Position numbers and translations under genes: made by a program
From: Nonomuraea cavernae
GTDB lineage: Bacteria; Actinomycetota; Actinomycetes; Streptosporangiales; Streptosporangiaceae
DNA length: 64,000 nt
Direction: 5' to 3'
NCBI RefSeq assembly: GCF_014646355.1
Contig: NZ_BMNH01000008.1
Location: 111,280-175,279, forward strand
Shown: piece after piece, positions 27,964-36,595 of the stretch
How positions within the stretch are numbered: the first letter of the stretch is position 1
Layout: each line of letters starts with the position of its first letter
Notes under the pieces: generated by a model
Seen by the model: the letters and a program-made list of their open reading frames with translations, nothing else
Databases searched by the model: none
Told to the model about the DNA's origin: nothing

Positions 27964-29528
27964 TGTCGTCACTCTGGCTCCCGATCCTCATGGTGGTGCC
28001 CGTGCTGGGCGCCATCGTGGTGGCGCTGCTTCCCAAGGGGAGCGACAAGCTGGCCAAGCAGGTCACGCTGGCGGTGTCGCTGGTCGTCCTGGTGCTGACG
28101 CTCGTCATGGCGTTCCAGTTCCCGTCGGCGAGCGGTGACCGGTTCAAGTTCGAGGCGGTCTACGACTGGATCCCGAGCTTCGGGGTGCACTTCGGAGTCG
28201 GCGTCGACGGCATCGCGCTCGTCCTGATCGCGCTGTCGGCGGTGCTGGTGCCGATCGTGGTGCTCGCCTCGTGGCACGACGCCGACGGGGTCCGGACCGC
28301 CGACGGCACGCTGATCACGCCGAAGCGGTCGGTCAAGACGTACTTCTCGCTGCTGCTCGTCCTGGAAGCGATGATGATCGGCGTCTTCGCGGCGACCGAC
28401 GTCTTCCTCTTCTACGTGTTCTTCGAAGCCATGCTGATCCCGATGTACTTCATGATCGGGTCGTACGGCGGCGCCCAGCGGTCCTACGCGGCCGTGAAGT
28501 TCCTGCTCTACTCCCTGTTCGGCGGCCTGCTCATGCTGGTCGCGGTGATCGGGCTGTACGTGGTCGCGGGCAAGGGCACGTTCATGTTCCCCGAGCTCGT
28601 CGGGGTCATCCAGGACCCGGCCACGCAGAAGTGGCTGTTCGCCGGATTCTTCATCGCCTTCGCCATCAAGGCGCCGCTCTGGCCGGTGCACACCTGGCTG
28701 CCCGACGCGGCCGCGCAGGCCCCGGCCGGCGCAGCCGTGCTGCTCGTGGGCGTGCTCGACAAGGTGGGCACGTTCGGGATGCTCCGCTTCTGCCTGGAGT
28801 TGTTCCCCGACGCGGCCAAGGCGTTCACGATGCCGATCGTGGTGCTGGCGGTCATCAGCATCATCTACGGCGCGATCGTGGCCATCGGGCAGAGCGACAT
28901 GAAGCGCTTGATCGCCTACACGTCGATCTCCCACTTCGGGTTCATCGTGCTGGGCGTGTTCGCCATGTCGCAGGTCGCCCAGGCGGGCGCCGCCCTCTAC
29001 ATGGTCAACCACGGCTTCGCCACCGGCGCGCTCTTCCTGGCCGCCGGGTTCCTCATCTCCAGGCGCGGCTCGCCGCACATCGCCGACTACGGAGGCGTCC
29101 AGAAGGTCGCCCCGCTGCTGGCGGGATTCTTCCTGGTCGCCGGCCTGGCCGGACTGTCGCTGCCGGGGCTCTCGTCCTTCGTCAGCGAGTTCATGGTGAT
29201 GATCGGCGCCTACTCCAGCACGGCCTTCGGTTCGGGCGCGCTGAGTGTGGCCGCCGGCATCTCGGCGCTGGCCGTGATCCTGGCCGCCGTCTACATCCTG
29301 TGGATGGTGCAGCGCACCCTGAACGGGCCGACCGCCGAGCCGGTCAAGGCGTTCAAGGACCTCAACGTGCGTGAGATCCTCGTGCTGGCGCCGCTGGTCG
29401 CGCTGATCATCGGTTTCGGGTTCTACCCCAAGCCCCTGCTCGACGTGATCAACCCCACGGTGACCCAGACGCTGGTCAACGTACAAGTGGACAACCCGGC
29501 TATCGCTGAGAAGGGAGCCGGCCAGTGA
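27963..29528 (+). CDS. nuoM: NADH-quinone oxidoreductase subunit M
   Basis: A 521-aa antiporter-like proton-pumping subunit. The FFEAMLIPMYFMIG segment carries the conserved TM5 glutamate, and IKAPLWPVHTWLPDAAAQAP is the usual helix-7/8 motif with Lys and His. The ATG at 27963 forms TGATG with the nuoL stop; an upstream in-frame extension lies inside nuoL and is not used. Confidence 0.97.
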   Translation: MSSLWLPILMVVPVLGAIVVALLPKGSDKLAKQVTLAVSLVVLVLTLVMAFQFPSASGDRFKFEAVYDWIPSFGVHFGVGVDGIALVLIALSAVLVPIVVLASWHDADGVRTADGTLITPKRSVKTYFSLLLVLEAMMIGVFAATDVFLFYVFFEAMLIPMYFMIGSYGGAQRSYAAVKFLLYSLFGGLLMLVAVIGLYVVAGKGTFMFPELVGVIQDPATQKWLFAGFFIAFAIKAPLWPVHTWLPDAAAQAPAGAAVLLVGVLDKVGTFGMLRFCLELFPDAAKAFTMPIVVLAVISIIYGAIVAIGQSDMKRLIAYTSISHFGFIVLGVFAMSQVAQAGAALYMVNHGFATGALFLAAGFLISRRGSPHIADYGGVQKVAPLLAGFFLVAGLAGLSLPGLSSFVSEFMVMIGAYSSTAFGSGALSVAAGISALAVILAAVYILWMVQRTLNGPTAEPVKAFKDLNVREILVLAPLVALIIGFGFYPKPLLDVINPTVTQTLVNVQVDNPAIAEKGAGQ

Positions 29529-31111
29529 ACGGAGCCATCGAGGCGCCGACGATCGAGTACGGCCTGCTGGCGCCGCTGCTGCTGGTCTTCGGCGCGGCCG
29601 TGATCGGTGTGCTCGTGGAGGCGTTCGCGCCCCGCTACCTGCGCAAGTCGATCCACGTGCCGCTCACGCTGCTCTCCCTCGCCGGCGGGTTCGCGCTGGT
29701 GCTCGTACAGGCGTTGCGGGGCAGCCTGCCCACCACGCCGGCCGCCATGGGCGCGGTCGCCGTCGACGGGCCGTCGCTGTTCATCTGGGGCGTCATCCTC
29801 GTCCTGTCGTTCGTGTGCGTGCTGCTGATCAACGACGAGGGTCACTTCGTCGCCTCGGCCGCGGCCGTGCCGGGCAGCGCCGACGAGGAGGAGGCCGAGA
29901 CCGCCGGCGGCGGGCACACCGAGGTCTACCCGCTGGTGCTGTTCGCGGTCGGCGGCATGATGCTCTTCCCCGCCGCCCACGACCTGCTGACGATGTTCGT
30001 CGGCCTTGAGGTCATGTCGCTGCCGCTGTACCTCCTGTGCGGCCTGGCCCGCCGTCGCCGCCTGCTCTCGCAGGAGGCGTCGATGAAGTACTTCCTGCTC
30101 GGCGCGTTCTCCTCGGCGTTCTTCCTGTACGGCATGGCCATGATCTACGGCTACGCCGGCACGGTGTCGCTGCCCGGCATCAACCAGGCGCTGTCCAGCG
30201 GGGTGCTGCTCGATCCGCTGCTGCTGATCGGGATGGCGCTGCTCGGCGTGGGCCTGCTGTTCAAGATCGGTGCCGCGCCCTTCCAGGCGTGGAAGCCGGA
30301 CGTCTACCAGGGCGCCCCGACTCCCATCACCGCGCTCATGGCCTCCGGCACGCTGGTCGCCGCCGTAGGCGCGCTGCTGCGGGTGTTCTGGGTGGGTCTG
30401 GGCAACCTCGACTGGGACTGGCGCCCGGTCATGTGGGGCGTCGCGGCCCTGACCATGCTGGTCGGCTCGATCCTGGCGATCACGCAGACCGACATCAAGC
30501 GGATGCTCGCCTACTCGTCGATCGCGCACGCGGGCTTCCTGCTCATCGGCGTCATGGCCACGTTCGACAGCCCGGCCGGCAACGCGGGCTCGCTCTCGGC
30601 GATCCTGTTCTACCTGGTGGTCTACGGCTTCACCACCGTGGGCGCGTTCGCCGTGGTGACGATCGTCCGTGATCCCGGCGGCGAGGCGTGGCACCTGTCG
30701 CGCTGGGCCGGGCTGGGCAAGCGGTCGCCGCTGCTGGCCGGCACCTTCGCCTTCTTCCTGCTGGCCTTCGCCGGCATCCCGTTGACGAGCGGTTTCTTCG
30801 GAAAGTACGCCGTGTTCACGGCGGCGCTCGGCAGCGGCGCCGAGGTGGGCGACTCGCTGGGCGGCTGGATGGTCGGCCTGGTCGTGCTGGGTGTGGTCGC
30901 CTCGGCGGTCGCCGCGTTCTTCTACGTCCGGGTCATCGTGCTGATGTTCTTCAGCGACGCGGCGGCGGACGGTCCGTCGATCGCGGTGCCGAGTACGGGG
31001 ACCGTGGCCGTCATCTCGGTCGCGATGCTGGTTACGGTAGGAGTGGGGCTCTTCCCGCAGCCCGTGCTCGACCTCGCAAACCAGGCGGCATCCGGCCTGT
31101 TCATTAGATAA
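29525..31111 (+). CDS. nuoN: NADH-quinone oxidoreductase subunit N
   Basis: A 528-aa antiporter-like subunit, the last of the complex I genes. It has the FVGLEVMSLPLYLLCGL segment with the conserved glutamate and the KIGAAPFQAWKPDVYQGAP motif. GTG start overlaps the nuoM stop. The prenyl synthase starts 11 bp after its stop, so that gene is probably co-transcribed. Confidence 0.97.
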   Translation: MNGAIEAPTIEYGLLAPLLLVFGAAVIGVLVEAFAPRYLRKSIHVPLTLLSLAGGFALVLVQALRGSLPTTPAAMGAVAVDGPSLFIWGVILVLSFVCVLLINDEGHFVASAAAVPGSADEEEAETAGGGHTEVYPLVLFAVGGMMLFPAAHDLLTMFVGLEVMSLPLYLLCGLARRRRLLSQEASMKYFLLGAFSSAFFLYGMAMIYGYAGTVSLPGINQALSSGVLLDPLLLIGMALLGVGLLFKIGAAPFQAWKPDVYQGAPTPITALMASGTLVAAVGALLRVFWVGLGNLDWDWRPVMWGVAALTMLVGSILAITQTDIKRMLAYSSIAHAGFLLIGVMATFDSPAGNAGSLSAILFYLVVYGFTTVGAFAVVTIVRDPGGEAWHLSRWAGLGKRSPLLAGTFAFFLLAFAGIPLTSGFFGKYAVFTAALGSGAEVGDSLGGWMVGLVVLGVVASAVAAFFYVRVIVLMFFSDAAADGPSIAVPSTGTVAVISVAMLVTVGVGLFPQPVLDLANQAASGLFIR

Positions 31112-31122
31112 GGGGACTACGT

Positions 31123-32112
31123 ATGTCTGCGCCTCCCGTTGTTGACCTTCCCATTGAGGATGCGCGGTTGGCGCAGGACGTGGCCCAGGGGCTGGCCGCG
31201 GTCGAGAAGCTGCTGCGGTCGTCGGTGGAGACCGAGGACGTCTTCGTCACGGAGGCGTCCAAGCATCTCATCGAGGCCGGTGGCAAGCGGTTCCGCACGC
31301 TGATGGTGCTGCTGGCCGCGCAGTTCGGCGACGCCTCGGCGCCGGGGGTCGTGACCGGCGCCGTGGTCATCGAGCTGACCCATCTCGGGTCGCTCTACCA
31401 CGACGACGTCATGGACGAGGCTCCGGTGCGCCGGGGCTCGCCGTCGGCCAACGCCCGGTGGGACAACACCGTGGCCATCCTCACCGGCGACTACCTGTTC
31501 GCCCAGGCCTCCGACCTGCTGGCCGACCTCGGGCCGGAGCTGATCCGCATCCAGGCCCAGACGTTCTCCCGCCTCGTGCAGGGGCAGATCCGCGAGACCG
31601 TGGGGCCGCGCGACGACGAGGACCCGGTGGCCCACTACATCAGCGTGCTGGCCGACAAGACCGGCTCGCTGATCGCCGCCTCGGGGCGGTTCGGCGCGCT
31701 GCTGTCCGGGGCTCCGGCCGACGTGGAGGAGCGGCTCAGCCGGGCGTGCGAGGCGATCGGCGTGGCCTGGCAGCTCGGTGACGACCTGCTCGACGTGGCG
31801 TCCTCCTCCCGGCAGTCGGGCAAGACGCCCGGCACCGACCTGCGCGAGGGCATCCGCACACTCCCCGTCCTGTACGTGCTCGGCTCGGACCCGGAGTCTC
31901 GGCTGGGGCGGCTGCTGTCGGGGCCGGTGGGCGAGGAGGACGTCGAGGAGGCGCTGACGCTGCTGCGCGCGCATCCGGCGATGGAGAAGGCCAGGGCCGA
32001 GCTGACCGCCTGGGTGGATCGGGCCCGGCATGACATCTCCGGCCTTCCCGACATCCCCGCCAAGACCGCATTTTTGACGCTATGTGACTACGTGGTCGAG
32101 CGTTCGGGCTGA
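31123..32112 (+). CDS. Long-chain polyprenyl diphosphate synthase (menaquinone side chain)
   Basis: A 329-aa trans-prenyltransferase. The first aspartate-rich motif is DDVMD (D94-D98) and the second is DDLLD (D220-D224), with GGKRFR in between the N-terminal helices. It condenses isopentenyl diphosphate units to make the polyprenyl tail for menaquinone. The lack of bulky residues just before the first DDxxD (LGSLYH) suits a long-chain product, but chain length cannot be fixed from sequence. It lies 11 bp after nuoN and ends in a 33-bp convergent overlap with rarD. Confidence 0.93.
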   Translation: MSAPPVVDLPIEDARLAQDVAQGLAAVEKLLRSSVETEDVFVTEASKHLIEAGGKRFRTLMVLLAAQFGDASAPGVVTGAVVIELTHLGSLYHDDVMDEAPVRRGSPSANARWDNTVAILTGDYLFAQASDLLADLGPELIRIQAQTFSRLVQGQIRETVGPRDDEDPVAHYISVLADKTGSLIAASGRFGALLSGAPADVEERLSRACEAIGVAWQLGDDLLDVASSSRQSGKTPGTDLREGIRTLPVLYVLGSDPESRLGRLLSGPVGEEDVEEALTLLRAHPAMEKARAELTAWVDRARHDISGLPDIPAKTAFLTLCDYVVERSG

Positions 32113-33012
32113 CCGCCGGGTCCGCGCGGTGGCGCGAGCCGTACGGATGCTGTCGTACGTGAAGATCGCCAGGGCCAGCCAGACGATCGAGAAGCCGACC
32201 CAGCGGCTGGCCGGCATCGTCTCCTTCACGACCAGCACCCCGCACAGGAACTGCAGCACCGGCGCGATGTACTGAAGCAACCCGAGCGTGCTGAGCGGCA
32301 CCCTGATCGCGGACGCGGTGAAGCACAGCAGCGGGACCGCGGTGATCACGCCCGCGCCCACGAGGAGCAGCGCGTGTCCCGCCCCCAGGTGCCCGAACGT
32401 CGCCTGCCCCGCGCTCTCCAGATAGATCAGGTAGCCGAGGGCGGGCGCCAGCAGCACCAGCGTCTCGACGGTGAGACTCTCGGCCGCCCCCACGTTCGCG
32501 TGCTTCTTGACCAGCCCGTACACGCCGAAGCTGACGGCCAGCGTGAGCGCGATCCACGGCAACCGCCCGTAGTCGACCGTGAGCACCACCACGGCCAGCG
32601 CGCCGAACCCCACCGCCGTCCACTGCAACGGCCGCAGCCGCTCCCGCAGCAGGACCACCCCGAACAGCACGCTGACCAGGGGGTTGATGAAGTATCCGAG
32701 CGCGGTTTCCACCACGTGACCGCTGTTGACCGCGTAGATGTAGACGCCCCAGTTGGCGGTGACGATCGCCGCCGCCAGCGCCAGCAACCCGAGCTTCTTC
32801 GGTTGCCGGATCATCGTCCTGAACCACGACCAGTGCCTTAGCACGGCCAGCACCGCGATGACCGTTATCAGGGACCAGGTGATCCGGTGGGCCAGGATCT
32901 CGACGGCCCCGGAGGGCTTGAGCAGCGGCCAGTACAAGGGGAAAAGTCCCCACATGGTGTAGGCGGCGATCCCGAACAGAACGCCTCGCCGGAGGTCAGG
33001 CATGTAGCCCAT
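32080..33012 (-). CDS. rarD: EamA-family transporter RarD
   Basis: A 310-aa DMT protein with ten helices of the RarD subfamily. It has the N-terminal motif GVLFGIAAYTMWGLFPLYW, EILAHRITWS and ANWGVYIYAVNSGHVVE, all characteristic. RarD was named for chloramphenicol sensitivity, but its substrate is unknown. Start may be the ATG at 33012 or the ATG at 33003. It is convergent with the prenyl synthase and divergent from msrA. Confidence 0.93.
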   Translation of the reverse strand: MGYMPDLRRGVLFGIAAYTMWGLFPLYWPLLKPSGAVEILAHRITWSLITVIAVLAVLRHWSWFRTMIRQPKKLGLLALAAAIVTANWGVYIYAVNSGHVVETALGYFINPLVSVLFGVVLLRERLRPLQWTAVGFGALAVVVLTVDYGRLPWIALTLAVSFGVYGLVKKHANVGAAESLTVETLVLLAPALGYLIYLESAGQATFGHLGAGHALLLVGAGVITAVPLLCFTASAIRVPLSTLGLLQYIAPVLQFLCGVLVVKETMPASRWVGFSIVWLALAIFTYDSIRTARATARTRRSARTLDHVVT

Positions 33013-33124
33013 AGTCGGGCATTACCATGCTTAAACACAAACGTGTATCGCTATACGGGATTATGTAGCCTCTCTAAAATGTTGCGGCCTATGTATGGTG
33101 AACAGAGGCTATGGAGGTGGCACC

Positions 33125-33787
33125 ATGGGGTGGCTGTTCGGCGGCAACAAGACATCGATGGTCCGGCCCGAGGACGCCCTGCCTGGGCGAGAGACGGCCA
33201 TGCCGGTCCCGGCGCGGCACGCGGTCCTCGACGCTCCGCTCGCTCCGCCGTACCCCTCGGGAGTCGAGATCGCCGACTTCGGGCTGGGCTGCTTCTGGGG
33301 AGCCGAGCGGAAGTTCTGGCAGACGCCCGGGGTCGTGACCACGGCCGTGGGCTACCAGGGGGGCTACACGCCCAACCCGACGTACGAAGAGGTCTGCAGC
33401 GGCCAGACCGGCCACGCCGAGGTGGTGCGGGTCGTCTTCGACCCGTCGAAGATCTCGTACGAGGAGCTCCTCAAGGTCTTCTGGGAGTCGCACGACCCCA
33501 CGCAGGGCATGCGCCAGGGCAACGACGTCGGCACCCAGTACCGGTCGGCCATCTACTTCCACTCGCCGGAGCAGGAGAAGGCGGCCACGACGTCGCGGGC
33601 GGCGTACCAGTCGGTCCTCAAGGAGGCCGGCTACGGCGACATCTCCACGGAGATCGCCCCCGCCGGCCCGTTCCACTTCGCCGAGGATTATCACCAGCAG
33701 TATTTGTACAAAGTGCCCAATGGGTACTGCGGCATAGGCGGCACCGGGGTCTCCTGCCCCGTGGGCATCGTGTCGGCAGGCGACTAG
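33125..33787 (+). CDS. msrA: Peptide-methionine (S)-S-oxide reductase
   Basis: A 220-aa MsrA that repairs methionine-S-sulfoxide. The catalytic cysteine is C56 in [13 protein letters not shown], and recycling cysteines lie in [14 protein letters not shown] at the C-terminus. The ATG at 33125 has GGAGGTG six nt before it. The first 45 residues match the longer actinobacterial form. Two fragments that resemble its C-terminal end occur 2-4 kb downstream in the scar region. Confidence 0.96.
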   Translation: MGWLFGGNKTSMVRPEDALPGRETAMPVPARHAVLDAPLAPPYPSGVEIADFGLGCFWGAERKFWQTPGVVTTAVGYQGGYTPNPTYEEVCSGQTGHAEVVRVVFDPSKISYEELLKVFWESHDPTQGMRQGNDVGTQYRSAIYFHSPEQEKAATTSRAAYQSVLKEAGYGDISTEIAPAGPFHFAEDYHQQYLYKVPNGYCGIGGTGVSCPVGIVSAGD

Positions 33788-33860
33788 ATCAGTCCTTCGA
33801 GTGGAATCTGACCCTGTTGGCGGGGAGGGCCAGGCCTCGAAGTCGCGGTCGAGCCCTCTA

Positions 33861-33905
33861 CCTGGCGCGGCACCTGAACCCGGGACCAGACAGGCCTAAA
33901 CGCCC
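33861..33905 (+). mobile_element. Left copy of an IS5-like 3' end (inverted repeat)
   Basis: These 45 bp are a perfect inverted copy of 35808-35852. On the + strand they encode the last residues STWRGT and stop of an IS5-family transposase, followed by the element's terminal sequence (core CCAGACAGGCCTAAACGCCC). Almost nothing of the transposase remains upstream, so this is the bare 3' tip of an element. Its outer end at 33905 marks a junction. Confidence 0.8.
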
Positions 33906-34427
33906 GCTAAGCGGTACATCACCCGCGAGCTCTACCGCATCCATCTGTGGACGCCGATGAGCAGCGCCAGGGAGCGGGCCAAGGCCCAGCGGCGCGGCAT
34001 GGCGAGCCAGCGGCGGTGGGGCCAGTTCGCGACCGAGCCGACGGTGAGCCGGGCCGAGCAGGCGGCGCAGGAGGCGCTGGCGGGCCGGACGCACACCGAC
34101 TGGGTGCGTGACCAGATCCCCGAGCGCGCAGAGGCGGCCCGGCGCCGCACCGGCGAGCAGCCGCCGGTCCAGGTCCGCACCACCTGGGCCTCCGTTGGCG
34201 CCGTTCGTCACGGTTGCCGCGGCGAGGTTCAGGGACAATACACCATCGACACACCCAGCACCGACTGGTTCTGGTGCGGTCTACACATGACTGTGCCGAT
34301 TGGGTGGGAGATCTTCGGCCGCACGCCATGCCGGAGAGCGGCCCAGGGCGGCTACCAGGAGATCCCCGGGCGAGGCATTCGGTGGTACGTCAACGGGAGG
34401 GGCATAGGTGCTGCCTGCTCCCCGTAG
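33906..34427 (+). other. Possible coding fragment, unidentified
   Basis: An open frame starts right at the IS junction with AKRYITRELYR, which resembles the C-terminal end of IS110-family transposases. It runs on through an ATG at 33957 into an Arg/Ala/Gln-rich helical stretch (SSARERAKAQRRGMASQRRW and beyond). The last 150 bases lie antisense to the DinB-like gene and look non-coding. Taken together it is probably a fused fragment of mobile-element DNA. A real short gene of about 70-80 residues from 33957 is the alternative. Confidence 0.3.
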
Positions 34428-34877
34428 CGGTCCATCCACCGGTAGGGCCTGCGCCACTGGCAAGGCGACGGCCACCAAGGCAGCGGGCAGGTCAGGAGCG
34501 ACGGCGATGGCCTTACTGATGTCCCAATGGTGGACGAGCATGTCGGCGAGGTGGACCCACAGGATCTCCTGGCCGAGATATCGCTTCTGGTACTTCGGAA
34601 CATACACCTCTTGGTCCAGCATGCCTGGCTGCCCGAACGCCGCCTTCCAACGGGCGATGGCCTGCGCGAAGGCGCTGCGGGGATCTGCGTCCAAGATCAG
34701 AGGGGCGCCGAGGATGGTTGAAGAGACGGCCTCGTGCTCACGGTTCATGTGATCGATGAGGTCTGCCACGTTCCAGCCTGCACAGGGGGTGGTGGCGGAG
34801 AGTTGAGACGCGGAAATTGTCGTGATCAGCGAGCTGAGGTGGTTCAGGGCAGCGGCGTCGAGGGCGCGGAGGTCCAT
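34281..34877 (-). CDS. TIGR03086-like / mycothiol-dependent maleylpyruvate isomerase-type DinB protein
   Basis: A 198-aa protein of the DinB/MDMPI fold. Motifs are TPCAGWNVADLIDHM (residues 30-44) and LVHHWDISKAI (about 114-124), which provide metal-ligand histidines, and a C-terminal LGRSPAW typical of TIGR03086. Such proteins may use mycothiol or act as metal-dependent enzymes; the substrate is unknown. The ATG at 34877 is 6 nt after TAAAAT, so the mRNA is probably leaderless. Two TetR-like operators overlap this promoter. It is the only full-length gene between the two IS ends. Confidence 0.85.
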   Translation of the reverse strand: MDLRALDAAALNHLSSLITTISASQLSATTPCAGWNVADLIDHMNREHEAVSSTILGAPLILDADPRSAFAQAIARWKAAFGQPGMLDQEVYVPKYQKRYLGQEILWVHLADMLVHHWDISKAIAVAPDLPAALVAVALPVAQALPVDGPLRGAGSTYAPPVDVPPNASPGDLLVAALGRSPAWRAAEDLPPNRHSHV

Positions 34878-34884
34878 GCCGGCA

Positions 34885-34932
34885 TTTTAGCGAACGACCG
34901 TTCGCTAGTCGATAGCGAACGATCGTGCGGTA
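34885..34932 (-). promoter_or_regulatory. Leaderless promoter with two TetR-type operators
   Basis: TAGCGAACGACCGTTCGCTA (34888-34907) is a perfect palindrome. A second, imperfect copy, TAGCGAACGATCGTGCGGTA, lies at 34913-34932, 25 bp apart start to start. On the minus strand a TAAAAT -10 box (6 nt before the DinB-like ATG) directly follows the first operator, which would fill the -10/-35 spacer. The pattern is typical of TetR-family repression. No intact TetR gene remains nearby. Confidence 0.75.
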
Positions 34933-35012
34933 TTCCTGCGACGTGAGTCCCTGCCGTTCGAACGCAGAAACTGCCGCCGCACGCACACGGATCGTGGAGG
35001 CCGCCGTGTTCA

Positions 35013-35062
35013 TCAGACGCCTTTGAGGAGACCCCCGCCTTCAGGCAGGGAAGGAATCGGGA
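35013..35062 (-). mobile_element. IS200/IS605-like right-end hairpin (remnant)
   Basis: On the minus strand CCTTCCCTGCCTGAAGGCGG forms a compact stem (CCTGCCT/AGGCGGG, loop GA) with the look of an IS200/IS605 right end. In TnpB elements this end forms part of the omega-RNA. The coiled-coil gene below runs into it and loses its normal C-terminus. No tnpA or tnpB is present. Identification rests on the hairpin and the junction only. Confidence 0.35.
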
Positions 35063-35462
35063 TCTGCCCGGCCCGCATAGCCCGGCCGGCATCCACCATG
35101 ATCTCCACCGCATCCCGGTACGCGCGCGGCAACATCGCCGCCCTCATGCCCGGCCGTAACGGCGGCACCGTCACCACACCAAGCACCGGCGGCCCTACCG
35201 GAACCCCGCCGACCGCGTCGACGTCCCCGCCTGCGCTCCCAGCCGTCACGGGCTCCTGGATCAACTCGGCCGCCTCGCCCAGGATCTCCTCCACCGTCTC
35301 CCGCGTGATCACCAGCCGTGACAACCGATCGTGCTCGTCCTCCAGCTGTGACTCCAAGGCGGCGATCTGCTCGCGGACCTCCTCGATCCGCTGCCGGGGC
35401 ACAGCCTCACGCCGTGCCAGCTCCTCCAGCAACGAGCCCACCGTCAGCACCGCCTGACACAA
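35013..35462 (-). pseudogene. Truncated coiled-coil protein gene
   Basis: The frame gives 149 aa. Residues 10-75 are a strong coiled coil (for example REQIAALESQLEDEHDRLS). A Val/Gly/Pro-rich linker and LPRAYRDAVEIMVDAGRAMR, the start of a winged-helix-like segment, follow. After AGQI the sequence changes abruptly to residues encoded by the IS200/IS605-like end, and the expected C-terminal domain is missing. Similar proteins are frequent in Streptosporangiaceae, as I recall them, without a known function. The start is a TTG or an internal GTG. Confidence 0.6.
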
Positions 35463-35493
35463 AAGCCCAGCTCAGGTGCTCACTGAGAAAGAG

Positions 35494-35802
35494 CTACACC
35501 CAAAGGCGATAACGATGCTTAACCGTTGATGTGCCACCGAGTCGGTCATAGAAGCCGATTGCCTGACTGTTCCAGTGCGGGGTCTGCCACTGCAGTTCGT
35601 CGGCGTCAAGTGTGCGGGCCAGATCTACGATGCGTTCCATGAGGGAACCACCCAGGCCTGCACCCCGATGAGACTCCACCACGTACAGGCAGTCCAGATG
35701 CGCAAAAAGGCGCCCGCGCCAGGTTCGGGCGAGCCCCCTCGGCAGCGCCTGAAACTTTTGCCGGCTCGGATCGAGGTGAATCGCCCCGAGTTTGGTGGAC
35801 AC
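35494..35802 (-). pseudogene. GNAT acetyltransferase, 5'-truncated
   Basis: The 102-aa frame holds the C-terminal half of a GNAT fold. The acetyl-CoA loop is ESHRGAGLGGSLMERIV, then ELQWQTPHWNSQAIGFYDRLG near the end. The first beta strands of a normal 140-150-aa GNAT are missing, because the IS5-like end begins 5 bp upstream. The apparent GTG start at 35802 is therefore fortuitous. Confidence 0.8.
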
Positions 35803-35807
35803 TGAGT

Positions 35808-35852
35808 GGGCGTTTAGGCCTGTCTGGTCCCGGGTTCAGGTGCCGCGCCAGG
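35808..35852 (-). mobile_element. Right copy of the IS5-like 3' end (inverted repeat)
   Basis: This is the perfect reverse complement of 33861-33905. It contains the end of the transposase gene on the minus strand and the terminal sequence of the element. The two copies point at each other, enclosing 33906-35807. Confidence 0.8.
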
Positions 35853-35961
35853 TGGAGGTGTTGTCGCCGGCGAGGCGGCGGCTCATGAGGTCGATCATGG
35901 CGATGTGGATCATGGCTTCGGAGCGGCTGGGCAGCGCCTCGTAGTCGCGGTGCTCGACGCT
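35836..35961 (-). pseudogene. IS5-family transposase, C-terminal fragment
   Basis: About 40 residues of an IS5-family transposase C-terminus remain: HRDYEALPSRSEAMIHIAM followed by IDLMSRRLAG and the terminal STWRGT. The RDYE...SEAMI..AMI.LM..RR pattern is typical of the family. Upstream, the frame runs without interruption into unrelated sequence and then into the rep fragment, forming a chimeric frame with no usable start. Confidence 0.75.
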
Positions 35962-36093
35962 TTGGAGGCGGCAGGCCTCGTCGAAGCGGTCGCTGCCCTT
36001 CGAGCCGGCTGAAGTCCTCCCAAGCTGGTCCTGTAGCGCGAAGTGACGCGCCACCACCTTTTCAAGGCGCCGAGTGGGTACTGCGGGCCTAAG

Positions 36094-36570
36094 AGCCGTT
36101 TCTTGGAACAGGGGCTGCCCGGCTTGGACGTCATCGCGCTCGTGACGCGAACCGCAGCCCTTCGGCCGGCCGTGCTCGCAGACGGGACGCGTCCGGCGTG
36201 GACGGCATGGGAGCGTCCGGCCGGAGTGCTCGCGGTGGGCGTGGACGGCACCGAAGGATGGGGCGGTGAAGGTGACGAACGCGCGGGGATGCTGGCTGAC
36301 CTCCTCCGGAACGCCCTTGCCGCCGCGTAGGCCAGTGATGATCAGGTGGTACGTGTCGTCCTTGTAGACCGCCGAGCAGGCTGGGCACCTGGAGGCGCGC
36401 CGGTTGCCGCAGGCTGTGAGTAGGAAGCCAGTCGGCTCGTCGACGGTCCGGTAGACGTCGAGGACTTCGCCCGTCCGGCTGTCCAGCGTGTACCTCTCGC
36501 CGTGCAGCCGGATCGGTTGGGCGCAGCCGCATGCCGCGGCAACAAACAGTGGTGTTCCTGTGACATCAGA
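36094..36570 (-). pseudogene. RepSA-like replication initiator, fragment
   Basis: On the minus strand the frame from 36570 reads about 160 residues without an ATG or GTG. It contains ACGNRRASRCPACSAVYKDD, GGKGVPEEVSQHPRAFVTF, TAPSFGAVHAH and CEHGRPKGCGSRH. These zinc-finger-like cysteines and the FVTxTAPSFG motif are characteristic of rolling-circle initiators of actinomycete integrative elements such as pSAM2. Both ends are missing: downstream it fuses in frame to the IS5 tail, and upstream it stops near the antitoxin promoter. It is a relic of an integrative element. Confidence 0.7.
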
Positions 36571-36595
36571 TTGTCTTCTGATATACGGTGAGAAG

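Noticed and set aside
34933..35013. Possible TetR N-terminus (MNTAASTIRVRAAAVSAFE on the minus strand)
   Set aside because: The stretch looks a little like the first TetR helix, but no HTH follows and the frame runs into the operators. It may be a relic, but the evidence is too thin for a feature.
35910..36251. A 113-codon minus-strand frame over the rep fragment
   Set aside because: It is out of frame with the RepSA-like and IS5-like homologies and shows no motif of its own.
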